Shown here one piece after another: positions 35,301 to 44,649 of a DNA stretch of 64,000 nt. Under the pieces are notes generated by a model. It saw nothing but the letters and a program-made list of their open reading frames with translations, was not told where the DNA came from and ran no database searches. Every line of letters begins with the position of its first letter. Within the stretch, counting starts at the first letter, position 1. Made by a program: the position numbers and the translations under genes. Location: positions 1,360,986 to 1,424,985 of the forward strand of contig NW_023504022.1 in assembly GCF_014529535.1 (NCBI RefSeq). The letters are read 5' to 3'. The DNA comes from Bradysia coprophila (taxonomy: Eukaryota; Arthropoda; Insecta; Diptera; Sciaridae).

Positions 35301-38300
35301 TCAAATCGCGGGAATTTTTTTACAAAATTCAAAATCGGTCTGTTGTTAAAATTGGGTAATGAGCACGAGCACACACATCAAATCGTATTATAAAGTAACT
35401 TGGGAGCAGGCCTCCTATTCTAACACCTTGACACTAATTTCACACTTTACTTTATAAAGTTCGGAAGTAGTCACGCTGATTCCACATTGTAATGATCATT
35501 ATCATTGACTATGACTTCCCAGTTCTATCAAGAAAATGAAGCATCCTCGCTCCGAGTTAAAAAATATAGGGAATTCATGTAGTAAGTACTCCTTCCACCT
35601 TGCCTTCCACTTTGAAACAAAAATATTTTTGACATCGTGAACCTGTAACTTTATCTACAAAATCTAGTGCATAAAATGGTAGATTTTTTAGATGAAGAAT
35701 TCCTTCAGTGCATGAACATCAGCTTATGTCATGGTAGCTTTGGCTGTGGATCTGTTATTGTTTTGACAAAAGATGAGTAGCTTCCACCAAGAGACAATTA
35801 ATTTGATTACAATTTTTGCACACTTGAGAGGTCTGGCGATATAACAAAAACGTTAATATGTTTGCGAAATCCAGACTACAATTAACTCAATTTTGGCAGC
35901 AAGAAATTCATGTGTTCGATTGTTTTTTTTATGTTCTAGCAGTGGCATACTAATGTGAATAAATTCTACACTTGTATGATGTCACGGTTGTATGTTACAC
36001 CAGTTGTCTCGCTCTACGCGTGCTCGTAGAAACAGGAAGGCGTAAGTCCGGAAGTCAATGCGAAACGTATTAACCTGTAACAATAGGGAACGTCAGATTT
36101 TTCGAACAGAAACCGAATGTTCAACACAAACGGAGACACAGACGATTTTTCTTTGGCAAAGGTAGATTGTCCCAAAGAAAAATCGTTTGTGTTTCCACCT
36201 GGGCAAGAAAGGTAACGTCGAAATCCGGACCTCTTGATGATTTGATGAAAAACAGAGATGTAGAGATGTTCAAAGTTGTATATAACTGGTCAATTGCATA
36301 AATGTTGAAGGTAGCGAATATCAAAATTAGTCCAACATTTATATATAACCTCACCTCAGCAATGTATATAACTGAAAAAAAGCTCACATGTTGTCTCAAC
36401 GCTGTTCAACAAAACGGGGTCTATTAAAAAATCATGAATTTGATAGCTGTAAAATCTCTTGTTTAAAACATAAGCGAGTTTAAAGTCAAGACAACATTAA
36501 ATTTTCATGGAATTTCGTAACGGATAAGCGAAATTTAACAACCGCAACCTCTGGCGATAAACCGAATGTTGAAAATTTTTACAGAAACTTTTTCCTAACA
36601 CTAAAAAATTGCAATTTTTAGCACGATTGAATATATATATGTGTATATCGGCACGTGGAAGTTAAATGTTCTTCTTTTTATTTTCAACCTATTTCTGCTT
36701 TAATAAAAAAAATTATTTAACTTTATAATTGAAATTCCCATGAAAAGTTATTTGAGGCTCAAAACCAATTTCAATCGACATGCACGCTAATTACAAAAAA
36801 TCGCTTCTAATATTTTCAAATTAATTAATTTCTTGATGTTATAATAAATTGCTAAAATAACATTTGGTCAGCTCTATTCATGAGGGCACTTACAGAACGA
36901 CCGATATGTGAGCTTAGACTTTTACTCCACATACTTAAGTGGCTGATGTTGGTTGCGCAAAGATTTGGGTTCGCGTTGGAATGAAAAAAAAGATGAGGGA
37001 AGAATGCCAATGCATGGATCTTAGATTGAGGCATTTGGGCAGTGATGAAATCGTTTCACTAAAATGATACAACGCAAACGAAGTTCGATCAACTAATTTG
37101 CTTAGAAATAAAAGGCGAAATGATTCGTAACGACTAACGGCTTTTCTTCTAGTCAGAGTATTTAACCTGTCACAGACAGCAGTCAAATTAACAGTTTTAC
37201 TATCTGATCTAATACTTCATTTTATCGATGATTTTCAAAAATTAATTTCAGAAATCTTTTAATTCACTTGTTCTGAACATACTTTTTGCTAATAAAAATA
37301 AAAATTTACGCAAAACCGCACTTTACTACAGTGCTAAGAACAAGATTTTATCCTTTGTAATGTCAAAATCACCCAAAAAATACGAATTGACATATTACTC
37401 AACTTCATCAACACGCCATGACACAATCATAACCGATACTGAATAGTTCATGACAACTTTTAAATCCGAAATAGTTATTTCTGAGGCGAAACCGAGGTCC
37501 ACAAGACGTCGTGTGCGAAAAAATACCGGCATACCTACCGTGCTAGATACAACGTTTTTCGAAATTTCGGGCCATAATTTCGGGTTGCAGATAGAGTTAC
37601 TTTCTTCGTCAAATTTTCGAATTTCGTCAAATTTTCGAATTTCGTCAAATTTTCGAATTTTGTCAAATTTTCGAATTTTGTCAAATTTTCGAATTTCGTC
37701 AAATTTTCGAATTTTGTCAAATTTTCAAGTTACGTCAAATTTTTAAATTTCGTCAAATTTTCAAATTTCGTCAAATTTTCGATTTTCGTCAAATTTTTGA
37801 ATTTCGTCAAATTTTCAAATTTCGTCAAATTTTCGATTTTCGTCAAATTTCTGAATTTCGTCAAATTTTCAAATTTCGTCAAATTTTCAAATTTCGTCAA
37901 ATTTTCGAATTTCGTCAAAATTTCGGTTTTCGTCAAATTTTAAAATTTCGTCAAATTTTTGAATTAAAGTTCTCGTATGTTTCTGGTGAGCATCTGCCAC
38001 TTTGCGACGCAGAATTTTTTTGGTAAATTTTTTGTTGAAAATTTTTCAGTCAAAATTCTGTTGGTTAAAATTTTTTCTGAAAAAATTGATTGTCGAATGG
38101 TTTGGAAAACTAAGCCAGCTAATTTCAATTAATTGGCTGTGCAATTCAATTTTGCATAACGACGCTGACAGCGTCACCTCTCGCGATATCACTTGTTTTA
38201 GAAGTTATCACACATATAGAAAGAGTTTTTGCCGGGATGTTAAAGGTAGAATTATGTTTTGCATTTTAAAAGTTCATTTTTCGCAGCTTGTTGCAGAAAA

Positions 38301-41300
38301 CGTTGTATGCAACACGTTGAGAAAAGTGGTAGTTTTTGTCACACGATCACATCACATCACATCTAGTGACAAAAACTACAACTTTTCAGAGTTTGCAAAT
38401 TTTGCATATTATGATGCTGAGTGGCATAAATACCGGTACGGTATCTGTACTTCTTGTTGAATAGATGCATCGATTAAGTTTTTTCTTTTAACTCTTTTTT
38501 AACTCTTTATTTTCTAACAGTAACAATGGATCTTGGAATGACTAAGTATTCAAGCTGAAAACATAATTTACGGTACATAAATGATATTAAAAATACCAAA
38601 GTTGGAAAACTTTTCGCTTTGAACCTTTTTTTCGTAGCGTCACGTTCACGTTACAACGACAACCCTTCTTATTGTGCAGTAACTTATTTAGAGATCCAAT
38701 GTATACTGATCAATAATATACTTACAAAACGTATATGACCTGTTTAAGGAAATGAGCTTTCAATATTAGAGGGAGAATTCTTCATTTACTTATTTTATTG
38801 CTGCTTTATTACGGTAGCGGTAAACATTTTTTTTGTCTATAGTTCGATGACAAATCAAATCGAATACAAAATCATTTATGATGGCTTATAGCCATGGGAT
38901 ACGTAATACGTCATACCTTTATGGTTACGACTGATTGTGTCCTTTTTCTTCCTATTTAAACAAAAATAAAATTGTTGGAACAAATTCACATATTTCTTCT
39001 TGTAATTCAGATGCGAAAACTGCGTGAAAAATCGTCATTTAAGTGTAGTGTTGGGATATTTTCGGCATTTGCGTCGAAACACTTTACTTTTGGTGATAAA
39101 ATTTATGTGCTTAGCAGCGTTGTGTAGAAGATTTAAGAAGAGGGTAAAGTTGTTCGAGTCTGAGGTTTACCATGTGCTTCCTCCATTTTTACACACATCC
39201 TTTTGATATGAAGGCAAAATGGGATGAGTTGTCGATGTGTTTAACTCACGGAAAAATATGAAGTTCCACTTCGATTCGCTCTGGACTTTGCTCCTCTTGG
39301 AACTTATATTATCTTTCTTTAGTAAACAAACCAATATTGTCAACGCCGGTTGGAAATTCAGCTTTGATTTCTAGCACTTCTGAGTTCATGTTTTTTTTAA
39401 ACTAAATTCGAAATTAGCTATTTTCCCGGAATGCCAACAAACCATTCGGAATGTAAACGGTAGTCGCTGTTATAAAATAAAGTAAAATTTATTGTAGATG
39501 AAGTGTTGGTGGACCATTCTCTAATAAATAGGCAAGCAGCTTATTGTACCAAATTTTCGATTTACTAATAACGAAATTGTGCTTTCTGGATAATCATTAT
39601 ATGGAGTAGTACCTTTACCGTTGTGATTGCTCAGATAAATCTACTTGTTATTAGGATGGGTCGAATTGTAAATTGTACCTGAAATGTAGAAAGGGTAGAA
39701 ATAATCTTTTCAATTCGTTTTTCTATGCCTGAAGACGGATGGATTTTTGATTTTCGTGGCAGTAGATTGAGATTGTGATTACAGTCTACTGATTAAGCAG
39801 AACAACGCATATGTTAGAGATTTCTATTGAATGACTTTTACAGTCGGCGTCTTTGAGTGACACATTTCGTTTCAGCTGTTTTTCACTCATACAAGCAAAC
39901 ATGTTTTTACGTCTTTAAACGGTTGAAACTGTGTTTATTGGTCACCCGTATAAACAAGCATTAGCACATCTGTCTGAATGAGTGGATCAACTGAAAGAAA
40001 ATGCGTCACTTATCTCAAAGTCGCCGAATGTATGTCATGATTTGTAGATTTTAACCACCAAAAAAGCTATGGTGTTGTCGTTTAACAGCTCAATTATTAA
40101 CTATTAACTCTATGTTGTAGTAATGATTTCACTGATACATCCGTTTTGAGGCATGATAAAGACGAGTTTAAAGAAAAGATTTCTTCTAAAAATATTTCTT
40201 TTGCGCCCAGCTTTTGTAATTCAGATTGGTTTGTCATGCTCATTTACATTCGTTGGTTCACGTCTTAACTTACTGCCTTTTGAAAAGTTCATCAGCAACC
40301 AGAGATAGCAGTTCTTTAGAATCCAATTTTCTGGCTCGTAACCTTAATAATGTGTGTGCAACTGTGCACGCTCTCTTATTACAATATCTGCAAACTAATA
40401 AAACTTTTAAATCCATCGCAGGAATAATAAGCACTAAAATAGACAAGAATTTGGCTTATAGCTCACTTTCAAACTGTTGAGGTTTTTTTTTCTTTATCGA
40501 AGGACTTATTGACTTTTTATTACTTTGTAAAACATTTTGCCATTTATTTCTCTTATAATCCAATAACGAGCTAGTAATTACCTGCGCTATTTTATACTCT
40601 AATCACAAAACTATAAACTATTCTGAGAGACTAACGAAAAACTTTAATCATTAGTCTTGTCCCAGTTCTGTAATAAAATAAAGAAACGAAACTTCAACGT
40701 TTCATTGTTAAGGAAATTCGAATCTCTATTTAATTAAAAATGTTGTTCTTGCTATGCATCACAAGAGGAAAAAAAAAACTTTGCAAAAAAATGTTCGTCT
40801 TTTTTTCAGTTAAGATTTTCCGCCATCCATCCATTTACAACTGCTCTTGTTCTGTGTTCGCTTTCATCCACTTATCATCAGCATGATTTTCATTCCTTAT
40901 AACATCAATTATATGCATACTACATCATTTAATGTTGCATAATACAAAAATAGTTTGAGCCACCCACAAATCGCCCACACCCATGCATATCATAAGATGG
41001 GAATAATGTGTCAACAAACCACATAACTTCATTACGTTTAATGTTGAATCGTACCACAAGAAAATGTTGCATAGTAGATGAGGAATAGGAAATTTATTTT
41101 CCGAGACCTTTGAAGCTTTTTTTTTCATTTTACGAAAAAGATAAAAACTAAAATTGTGCAAACTATGAAAGCAGTGGTACTGAAGTATATCCAATCGACC
41201 CCCACATTTATATGTTCAACAAAGTACTCAAAGAATTGCATTAAGAGCGGAACGGAAAACATAATGAAGAAGCGTAAACTTCATCGTGTCTTCAACGTCA

Positions 41301-44300
41301 AAGAAGTTAGCTGTCCTGAAATTTGAAGAAAAAGTCAGACCTGTGAGATATTGACATTTTCTGTAGCATATGGCTTTAATTCAGTATGGGGGTAGACGTG
41401 TGCGCCGGTATTATAGTTGAAGGAAAAAATCGACAGCGGCGGCGCGCCGGTGGCGTTTCGACGGCGTAGCTTTATTTTATAGTGAACGATATAAATTATA
41501 GAAATTTAAAAAAAACGGTCAGGATGCTGGCTTCGTTAAGCGGATTTCGTCCCTCTGCATTAGAACTATTTTTTCTAACTAGTGTGAAAAAGACATTACA
41601 CAAGTAAAATAAAGTACGTAATTGCTTCCAAATTTTTGTTTTGACACGTGAGATTATAGCCCTTGCCTTCGGCTAGTGCTACAACCTACCAACTAGTCAA
41701 GACAAAAAATTGGAAGCAAACTTTTTTTGCCTTATTGCCCCCCAAAAAACCCATAATTTTCATATGGATTGTGTTTCGTTTGCCAAAGCTATTCTAAAAA
41801 ATCATTATTCACCGGTTCGCATTCAACATCTCCCTGACACAGACTGAAATTGGTAAGGTCCAGCGGTTCGAATAAGCAAGAACTTTTGGGGATCGCACAT
41901 CTCCATCGAACTCTTGTCAAATTCACTCTTATTAAACAGAAGACACTCTACTCTCATTTAGCATAAATATTTCTAATTATGTTAAGTTATGTACCTGTGT
42001 TAGCACAATGGGCTCATTGGAGGCCTAACTGTTTTTGATTTTAGTCCATTGAAGGGACCCTCAATCCATTTCAATTCTTCACAGAAGTAATTAATTAGAC
42101 GCCCTATTAAACACTAAATTTAATATGTTCCTTAACTCCCCTACAAAATTAGTAACGGGTATGCCTTCCTTGTTTATAATGTCTGGAGTAATTATATCTA
42201 CTTCAGAGGAAGAGTATAGGACTCATTCACCGGTGATTCCGGGCTCAACTCCAAATGCAAACAATAATTATCTGGATTTATGTAATTAAGTTTTCGAAGC
42301 TAGTACTCTAATAGTTGATACACAGCAGTAACAAGACTTAGACTTAAACTTGTTACTTGAAAAATAGTCGGCGGCGGCGGTGTGGTCAATATTTTGTCGG
42401 CGGCGGCGAGAGGTCGGCGTGGGCCTTTTTCCACGGCACGCAGGCGCGCCTTCGGCGGCGCACACGTCTAAGTATGTGAATGTAAAACACAATTTATCAA
42501 TTTTTCCCCTTTGTTCCAACCGCCTGCACTAAAATTCGAACTCTCGACATTGGGACGAGTTCAACGAGACTGTTAACTTTGATACACAGGAAGTTTACAT
42601 TCGGAAATATGAGAGGAGGTAATAGATGGAAAACTTGTCAACCTGAGGCCGAAGCCGAGGAACAATATTTTATGTACATGAGTGGGAAACCCATTTTAGA
42701 AACTGTACTTTTCTACTATTCAATAAAATTGCAATGAAAATGTGCTGAAAAGTCAAGTTTAAAAATTTCTTGAAAAGAAAATTCATTTCATCACATAGGA
42801 TTGCCAATTGTGGTACTGTTGCTATTATCAAATAAATCCCACCCTATGCGACCGTACAAAGTAAAAGTCAATCTTCTTAAAATATGCTCCGATTTTATAT
42901 AACGAATTGCGAACCATGAACCGTTCATTGAATTTCCTTCTTTTTTTAATTTTTTTCCACTTCTTTTCTTTTGGTATAGGAACATGGACAAACAAAAATT
43001 CACTCTGCTCGAAGCGTACGTTAAAAAATCCGTAGCATTGTCGAAACTGCAATTGATTGAAACATTCCAGAGCGCAGATGAAAGCACCAACCACTCATTA
43101 GATGAACTCAACAATATTTATACGGAAGTCGGAAAATTTATAGACTATTACGATGCGAAGGTTGGTATTATTTCCGTGAATTTAATTTCAGAGAGAAGCA
43201 AAAAAAATATCTTCATTTATATGTTTGTGTCCTCATTCACCTTCCATTCCTCCATTCATACGCTTCTTTTTGAACGAGAAAATAAAAGAAATCATAAAAG
43301 AAAAGTTTTGTAATGTTCGGGGAGACAATATATGTATTCAAAATGCATAGCACAAAAAATTATATTCTTTTGTTGACGTACATGCCACCGCAACCACAAT
43401 CTTTTAGTGTAATGTGTCTCCTGAAGTGCTAATAAGTAAGATTTTGAATAAACTTTTGACTCAGCATAGTGGGACCGAAATCCGAAAAGAACTGCACTGC
43501 GCCAATAAAACATACTGGTGATTGAATACCAATGCTATCATTTTTGTCGTATAGAAAAATGATGAGGTTTAAGTCGAAAAAATATTGAAAAATATAAAAA
43601 GTGTTCTGTTTTCTGCAACAAAGGTCTCTACAGACGGAAGGAGGATTTTGACAATTGAAAAAATACCATACCACTTTAGATGCTTGTGTTGACGATGAAT
43701 ATGGTTTTCAAATTTGTGCATTTCAAGAGGAAAATTGAGGAAAATTGCAACACTATTTGGCTGAATCCGACGTCAACACCAGCAATCAAAATGGATTTTT
43801 TTTTTCAAATGACTGTACAATCGCTAAACCGAACTGGTGTTCATACGTTATTTTGCACCAGCTGGTCACATACAATTCCAAATGGGACCAGCTGGTGCAA
43901 AATAACGTATGCACACCAGTTCGGTTTAGCGATTGTATCTTATGAGGAGTCGCATCGATCAAGGCCCTACCGGGATTGGTAGACAGTTACTGTCATTTCA
44001 AATCCACTGATACACTAATCTCACCAATTAACTTTGCAGAAACAGGAAAGTAACGGATTTAGTCTGAAAAATTGCTAATTTTACGAAAAGCATGAGTCCA
44101 TATAACAATAGTATTGCGTGGCGGTGACGTAAACTACAGGAGGAAACGATCAATAAATTATAATTACACTAAATGATTGCGGTTCCGTCGACATGATCGT
44201 TTTTTCTCGAAGTTATTTTAACGGAAACGAAAATTTATACTGTATGTGTATTACTATATAGGTGCAACTCATCACACTTTGGCACGGTTTCATGAACCAG

Positions 44301-44471
44301 CAATACGGTCGCATGTTGAAGGTTTTGCAGAAAATGTACGAAGATAAAATTCAGAAAGATGTTTTGGAAGAGTTACAGAATGTGGTGACGGAAAAGAAAT
44401 GGGGTCATATCAATAGAGCCTTGCAGAAAATTGTTCTAATGACCAATCCACCAGGGTACCGCTTATTTTAG
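12050..44471 (+). CDS. TPP2: Tripeptidyl peptidase II (subtilisin-like serine exopeptidase)
   Basis: A cytosolic giant peptidase that removes tripeptides from N-termini of peptides released by the proteasome. Thirteen exons join in phase: 12050-12211, 12904-13035, 13099-13306, 13391-13982, 14050-14553, 14613-14731, 14988-15144, 15211-15559, 15648-15753, 19784-20366, 20441-21019, 42980-43160, 44262-44471 (3882 bp, 1293 aa). The S8 domain covers about residues 30-530 with the catalytic set D43 (AIFDSGVDP), H270 (GHGTHVSAIAS), oxyanion N371 (AAAGNHGP) and S459 (MNGTSMASPH). The TPP2-specific middle and C-terminal helical regions follow; exon 12 opens NMDKQKFTLLEAY, characteristic of the C-terminal part. 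The human protein is near 1249 aa. An in-frame ATG at 11960 could add 30 residues. Intron 11 is about 22 kb and hosts Cep78 on the other strand. The usual SRGP near the active site reads SRDP here. Confidence 0.95.
17288..17332. repeat. (TA)n microsatellite
   Basis: About 45 bp of uninterrupted TA dinucleotides inside family-A copy 2. The other copies have a shorter imperfect TATA-rich stretch at this point. Confidence 0.9.
17599..17779. mobile_element. ~180-bp MITE inserted in family-A copy 2
   Basis: CGCGTGTGGAAATT at the left is mirrored by AATTTCCACACGCG at the right. The insert splits GTAGCCAGATAAGAGC, which is continuous in copies 1 and 3; CAGAT (or AGAT) is repeated on both sides. CTTCCCGGTATC occurs three times inside with small changes. 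No coding capacity. Confidence 0.7.
21992..22179. mobile_element. 188-bp palindromic MITE
   Basis: ACACTGACAAAAAGTTTCGA at the left is mirrored by TCGAAACGTTTTTGTCAGTG at the right. Arms of about 75 bp (including CAGCTGTTGCAGATAACTTT and GATTACCTGGAGACAAAG) are inverted copies around a short centre. Confidence 0.75.
23411..24708. mobile_element. hAT-like non-autonomous element with GGC-rich ends (1.3 kb)
   Basis: Terminal inverted repeats TAGAGGTGGGCGCCGG and CCGGCGCCCACCTCTA are flanked on both sides by the same 8-bp sequence GTTAACAG (23403-23410, 24709-24716), the duplication size of hAT elements. Both subterminal regions, about 150 bp, are packed with GGCGGC/CGGCGGCGGCG repeats, far richer in GC than the surroundings, while the centre is AT-rich with no transposase. 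It is probably mobilised in trans. Confidence 0.8.
24893..24985. repeat. Short palindromic MITE
   Basis: AGCAACAAGCTTCGGAAACT at the left is mirrored by AGTTTCCGAAGCTTGTTGCT at the right with an imperfectly paired centre (TTTTGACAGTC / GGATATGTCAAAA). Confidence 0.65.
26254..26360. mobile_element. hAT-like MITE, CAAGGTTCTG family (107 bp)
   Basis: The left end CAAGGTTCTGAAAGAACAGG is matched by the inverted right end (CTGGTTCTTTCAGAACCTCG). GTAGAACC flanks both sides (26246-26253 and 26361-26368), an exact 8-bp duplication. Relatives are at 26557-26817, 47444-51085 and 60667-60896. Confidence 0.8.
26557..26817. mobile_element. hAT-like MITE, CAAGGTTCTG family (261 bp)
   Basis: Ends CAAGGCTCTGAACAGACAGG and the inverted GTTCATTCAGAACCTTG are flanked by GACAAAAC on both sides (26549-26556 and 26818-26825). 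Inner end motifs TTAAGACACTTACGAAGGC match the other family members. Confidence 0.8.
28360..28552 (-). mobile_element. tRNA-derived SINE-like element
   Basis: Read on the minus strand, a tRNA-like head carries a box A-like TAGCCGAATGG and a box B-like GGGGGTTCGATTT about 50 bp apart (28538 to 28476), the RNA polymerase III internal promoter layout. The head is followed by an unrelated tail in which GCGTGCGAAAAAAAAAGTT occurs twice in similar form. A true tRNA is unlikely, because the acceptor stem does not pair well. Confidence 0.5.
28767..28888. repeat. Palindromic element with GC-rich core
   Basis: TATCTACCACGGTAGGTATG at the left is mirrored by the CATTCCTACCTTGGTAGATA region at the right; the core contains GTCGACC and its inverse. 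The outer arm sequence recurs near 37513-37575 beside a minisatellite. Confidence 0.6.
29293..29330. repeat. (ATT)n microsatellite
   Basis: About 30 bp of ATT trinucleotides in TPP2 intron 11. Confidence 0.8.
30139..32355 (-). CDS. Cep78: Centrosomal protein of 78 kDa-like (Cep78), nested in TPP2 intron 11
   Basis: Seven exons on the minus strand: 32355-32118, 32057-31915, 31856-31508, 31421-31217, 31081-30893, 30834-30288, 30228-30139. Phases fit throughout (1761 bp, 586 aa) and most introns are about 50-60 bp. The N-terminus (SFYTTYTSLC, LDFAADRIRTDQWDMICKAL) and leucine-rich repeats around residues 100-310, with the family-like block SLRYRDVDVDSVPGLKCLIL, match Cep78, a centriole protein that regulates centriole capping and ubiquitin signalling through the EDD-DYRK2-VprBP complex and is linked to cilia. 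A predicted coiled coil follows at about 312-390. Residues about 396-485 are 15 tandem hexapeptides of the GLGEES type. Human Cep78 is about 689 aa. The last intron (59 bp) is inferred: without it the frame still runs to 30120 but gives an implausible hydrophobic tail. AATAAA overlaps the stop codon. Confidence 0.88.
30504..30773 (-). repeat. Coding 18-bp minisatellite in Cep78
   Basis: About 15 in-frame copies of an 18-bp unit encode hexapeptides of the form GLG(E/K)ES, with degenerate units at both ends (GIGDRF, RFAEQS) and a nearly uniform centre. The uniform centre indicates recent unit gain or loss. Confidence 0.85.
32826..34083. mobile_element. Relative of family A with internal tandem repeats
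   Basis: Starts AGCCCCGTACGAAGTACAAA and GGGGCTTATAGG, very like the reversed family-A end at 58749, and ends TTGTACGGGGCT. It shares a (GTCC/GTCT)n run and GGCTAAGTTCGAAGATGGG with family A. The second half is a four-unit tandem repeat (listed separately). It lies upstream of Cep78 within TPP2 intron 11. No transposase seen. Confidence 0.55.
33273..33860. repeat. Tandem repeat, unit ~146 bp, four units
   Basis: TACTAGGGCCCTATGTGTAT recurs at 33273, 33431, 33577 and 33722; spacings are 158, 146 and 145 bp, with the first unit longer by an inserted TATAGAAC-type stretch. Each unit also carries ATTTTTGTTTCATTTGG and GAATAGAATG. Confidence 0.85.
34084..37607. other. Intronic stretch without recognised gene
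   Basis: AT-rich sequence of TPP2 intron 11 upstream of Cep78. Apart from a hairpin at about 36137-36196 (GACGATTTTTCTTTGG and its inverse CCAAAGAAAAATCG) I see no supported feature. Confidence 0.4.
37608..37964. repeat. 18-bp minisatellite, about 20 units
   Basis: Units are variants of GTCAAATTTTCGAATTTC. Because 18 is divisible by three, both strands show open frames (SSNFRI and TKFENL repeats), which are not taken as genes. The left flank (ACCGGCATACCTACCGTG) is shared with the palindrome at 28767-28888 and the right flank with the foldback at 6322-7108. Confidence 0.9.
37965..41392. other. Intronic stretch without recognised gene
   Basis: Part of TPP2 intron 11. A short inverted pair near 38330-38380 (GTAGTTTTTGTCAC / GTGACAAAAACTAC) is the only structure noted. 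Open frames here are AT-rich and unlike known families. Confidence 0.4.
41393..42470. mobile_element. hAT-like non-autonomous element with GGC-rich ends (1.1 kb)
   Basis: Ends TAGACGTGTGCGCCGG and CGGCGCACACGTCTA are inverted. AGTATGGG lies just left and AGTATGTG just right (42471-42478), an 8-bp duplication with one change and two extra G at the left. As in the 23411-24708 element, the subterminal regions are filled with GGCGGC and GCGCGCC motifs and the centre is AT-rich. The centre carries another inverted pair around 41628-41726 (GCTTCCAAATTTTTG / AAAAATTGGAAGC). Confidence 0.65.
43816..43937. mobile_element. 122-bp palindromic MITE in TPP2 intron 12
   Basis: TACAATCGCTAAACCGAACT at the left and its reverse complement at the right; inner arms include GTTATTTTGCACCAGCTGGT and its inverse. 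Nearly the whole element can fold on itself. It lies between the last two coding exons of TPP2. Confidence 0.8.
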
Positions 44472-44643
44472 GCTAAAGATCAGTAGAAAATACGAAAAAT
44501 TTAGGTAAAATATTTTGAAATAGATTTTTCGGTTGCCTCTCATTTTGTTTGGCTGGTTTTTGCTATTATAAAAATTGCATATGAGTGACACAACGATTGA
44601 TCCTCATCAAACTAAAATTGTAAGAGGATTTTATTCATTACAA

Positions 44644-44649
44644 AATAAA
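44644..44649 (+). promoter_or_regulatory. Polyadenylation signal AATAAA of TPP2
   Basis: AATAAA about 173 bp after the TPP2 stop at 44471 is the first canonical hexamer on this strand. Confidence 0.4.

Larger units (their letters stand above)
21020..42979 (+). other. TPP2 intron 11 (about 22 kb)
   Basis: The donor GTGAGT follows AAAAC at 21019 and the acceptor TTGGTATAG ends at 42979; the split codon AC+G restores a threonine and the frame continues into NMDKQK. The intron contains the antisense Cep78 gene (30139-32355) and many mobile elements listed separately. The stretches 21020-21990, 22180-23400, 24990-26250, 26830-28350 and 28900-30130 are AT-rich with nothing else recognised beyond a short (ATT)n run. 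Confidence 0.85.

Noticed and set aside
37450..37936. Repetitive open frames (SSNFRI and TKFENL repeats) on both strands
   Set aside because: Produced by an 18-bp minisatellite whose unit is divisible by three and lacks stops; no start context or family.
42791..43114. Minus-strand frames opposite TPP2 exon 12
   Set aside because: Antisense shadows of a well-supported exon.
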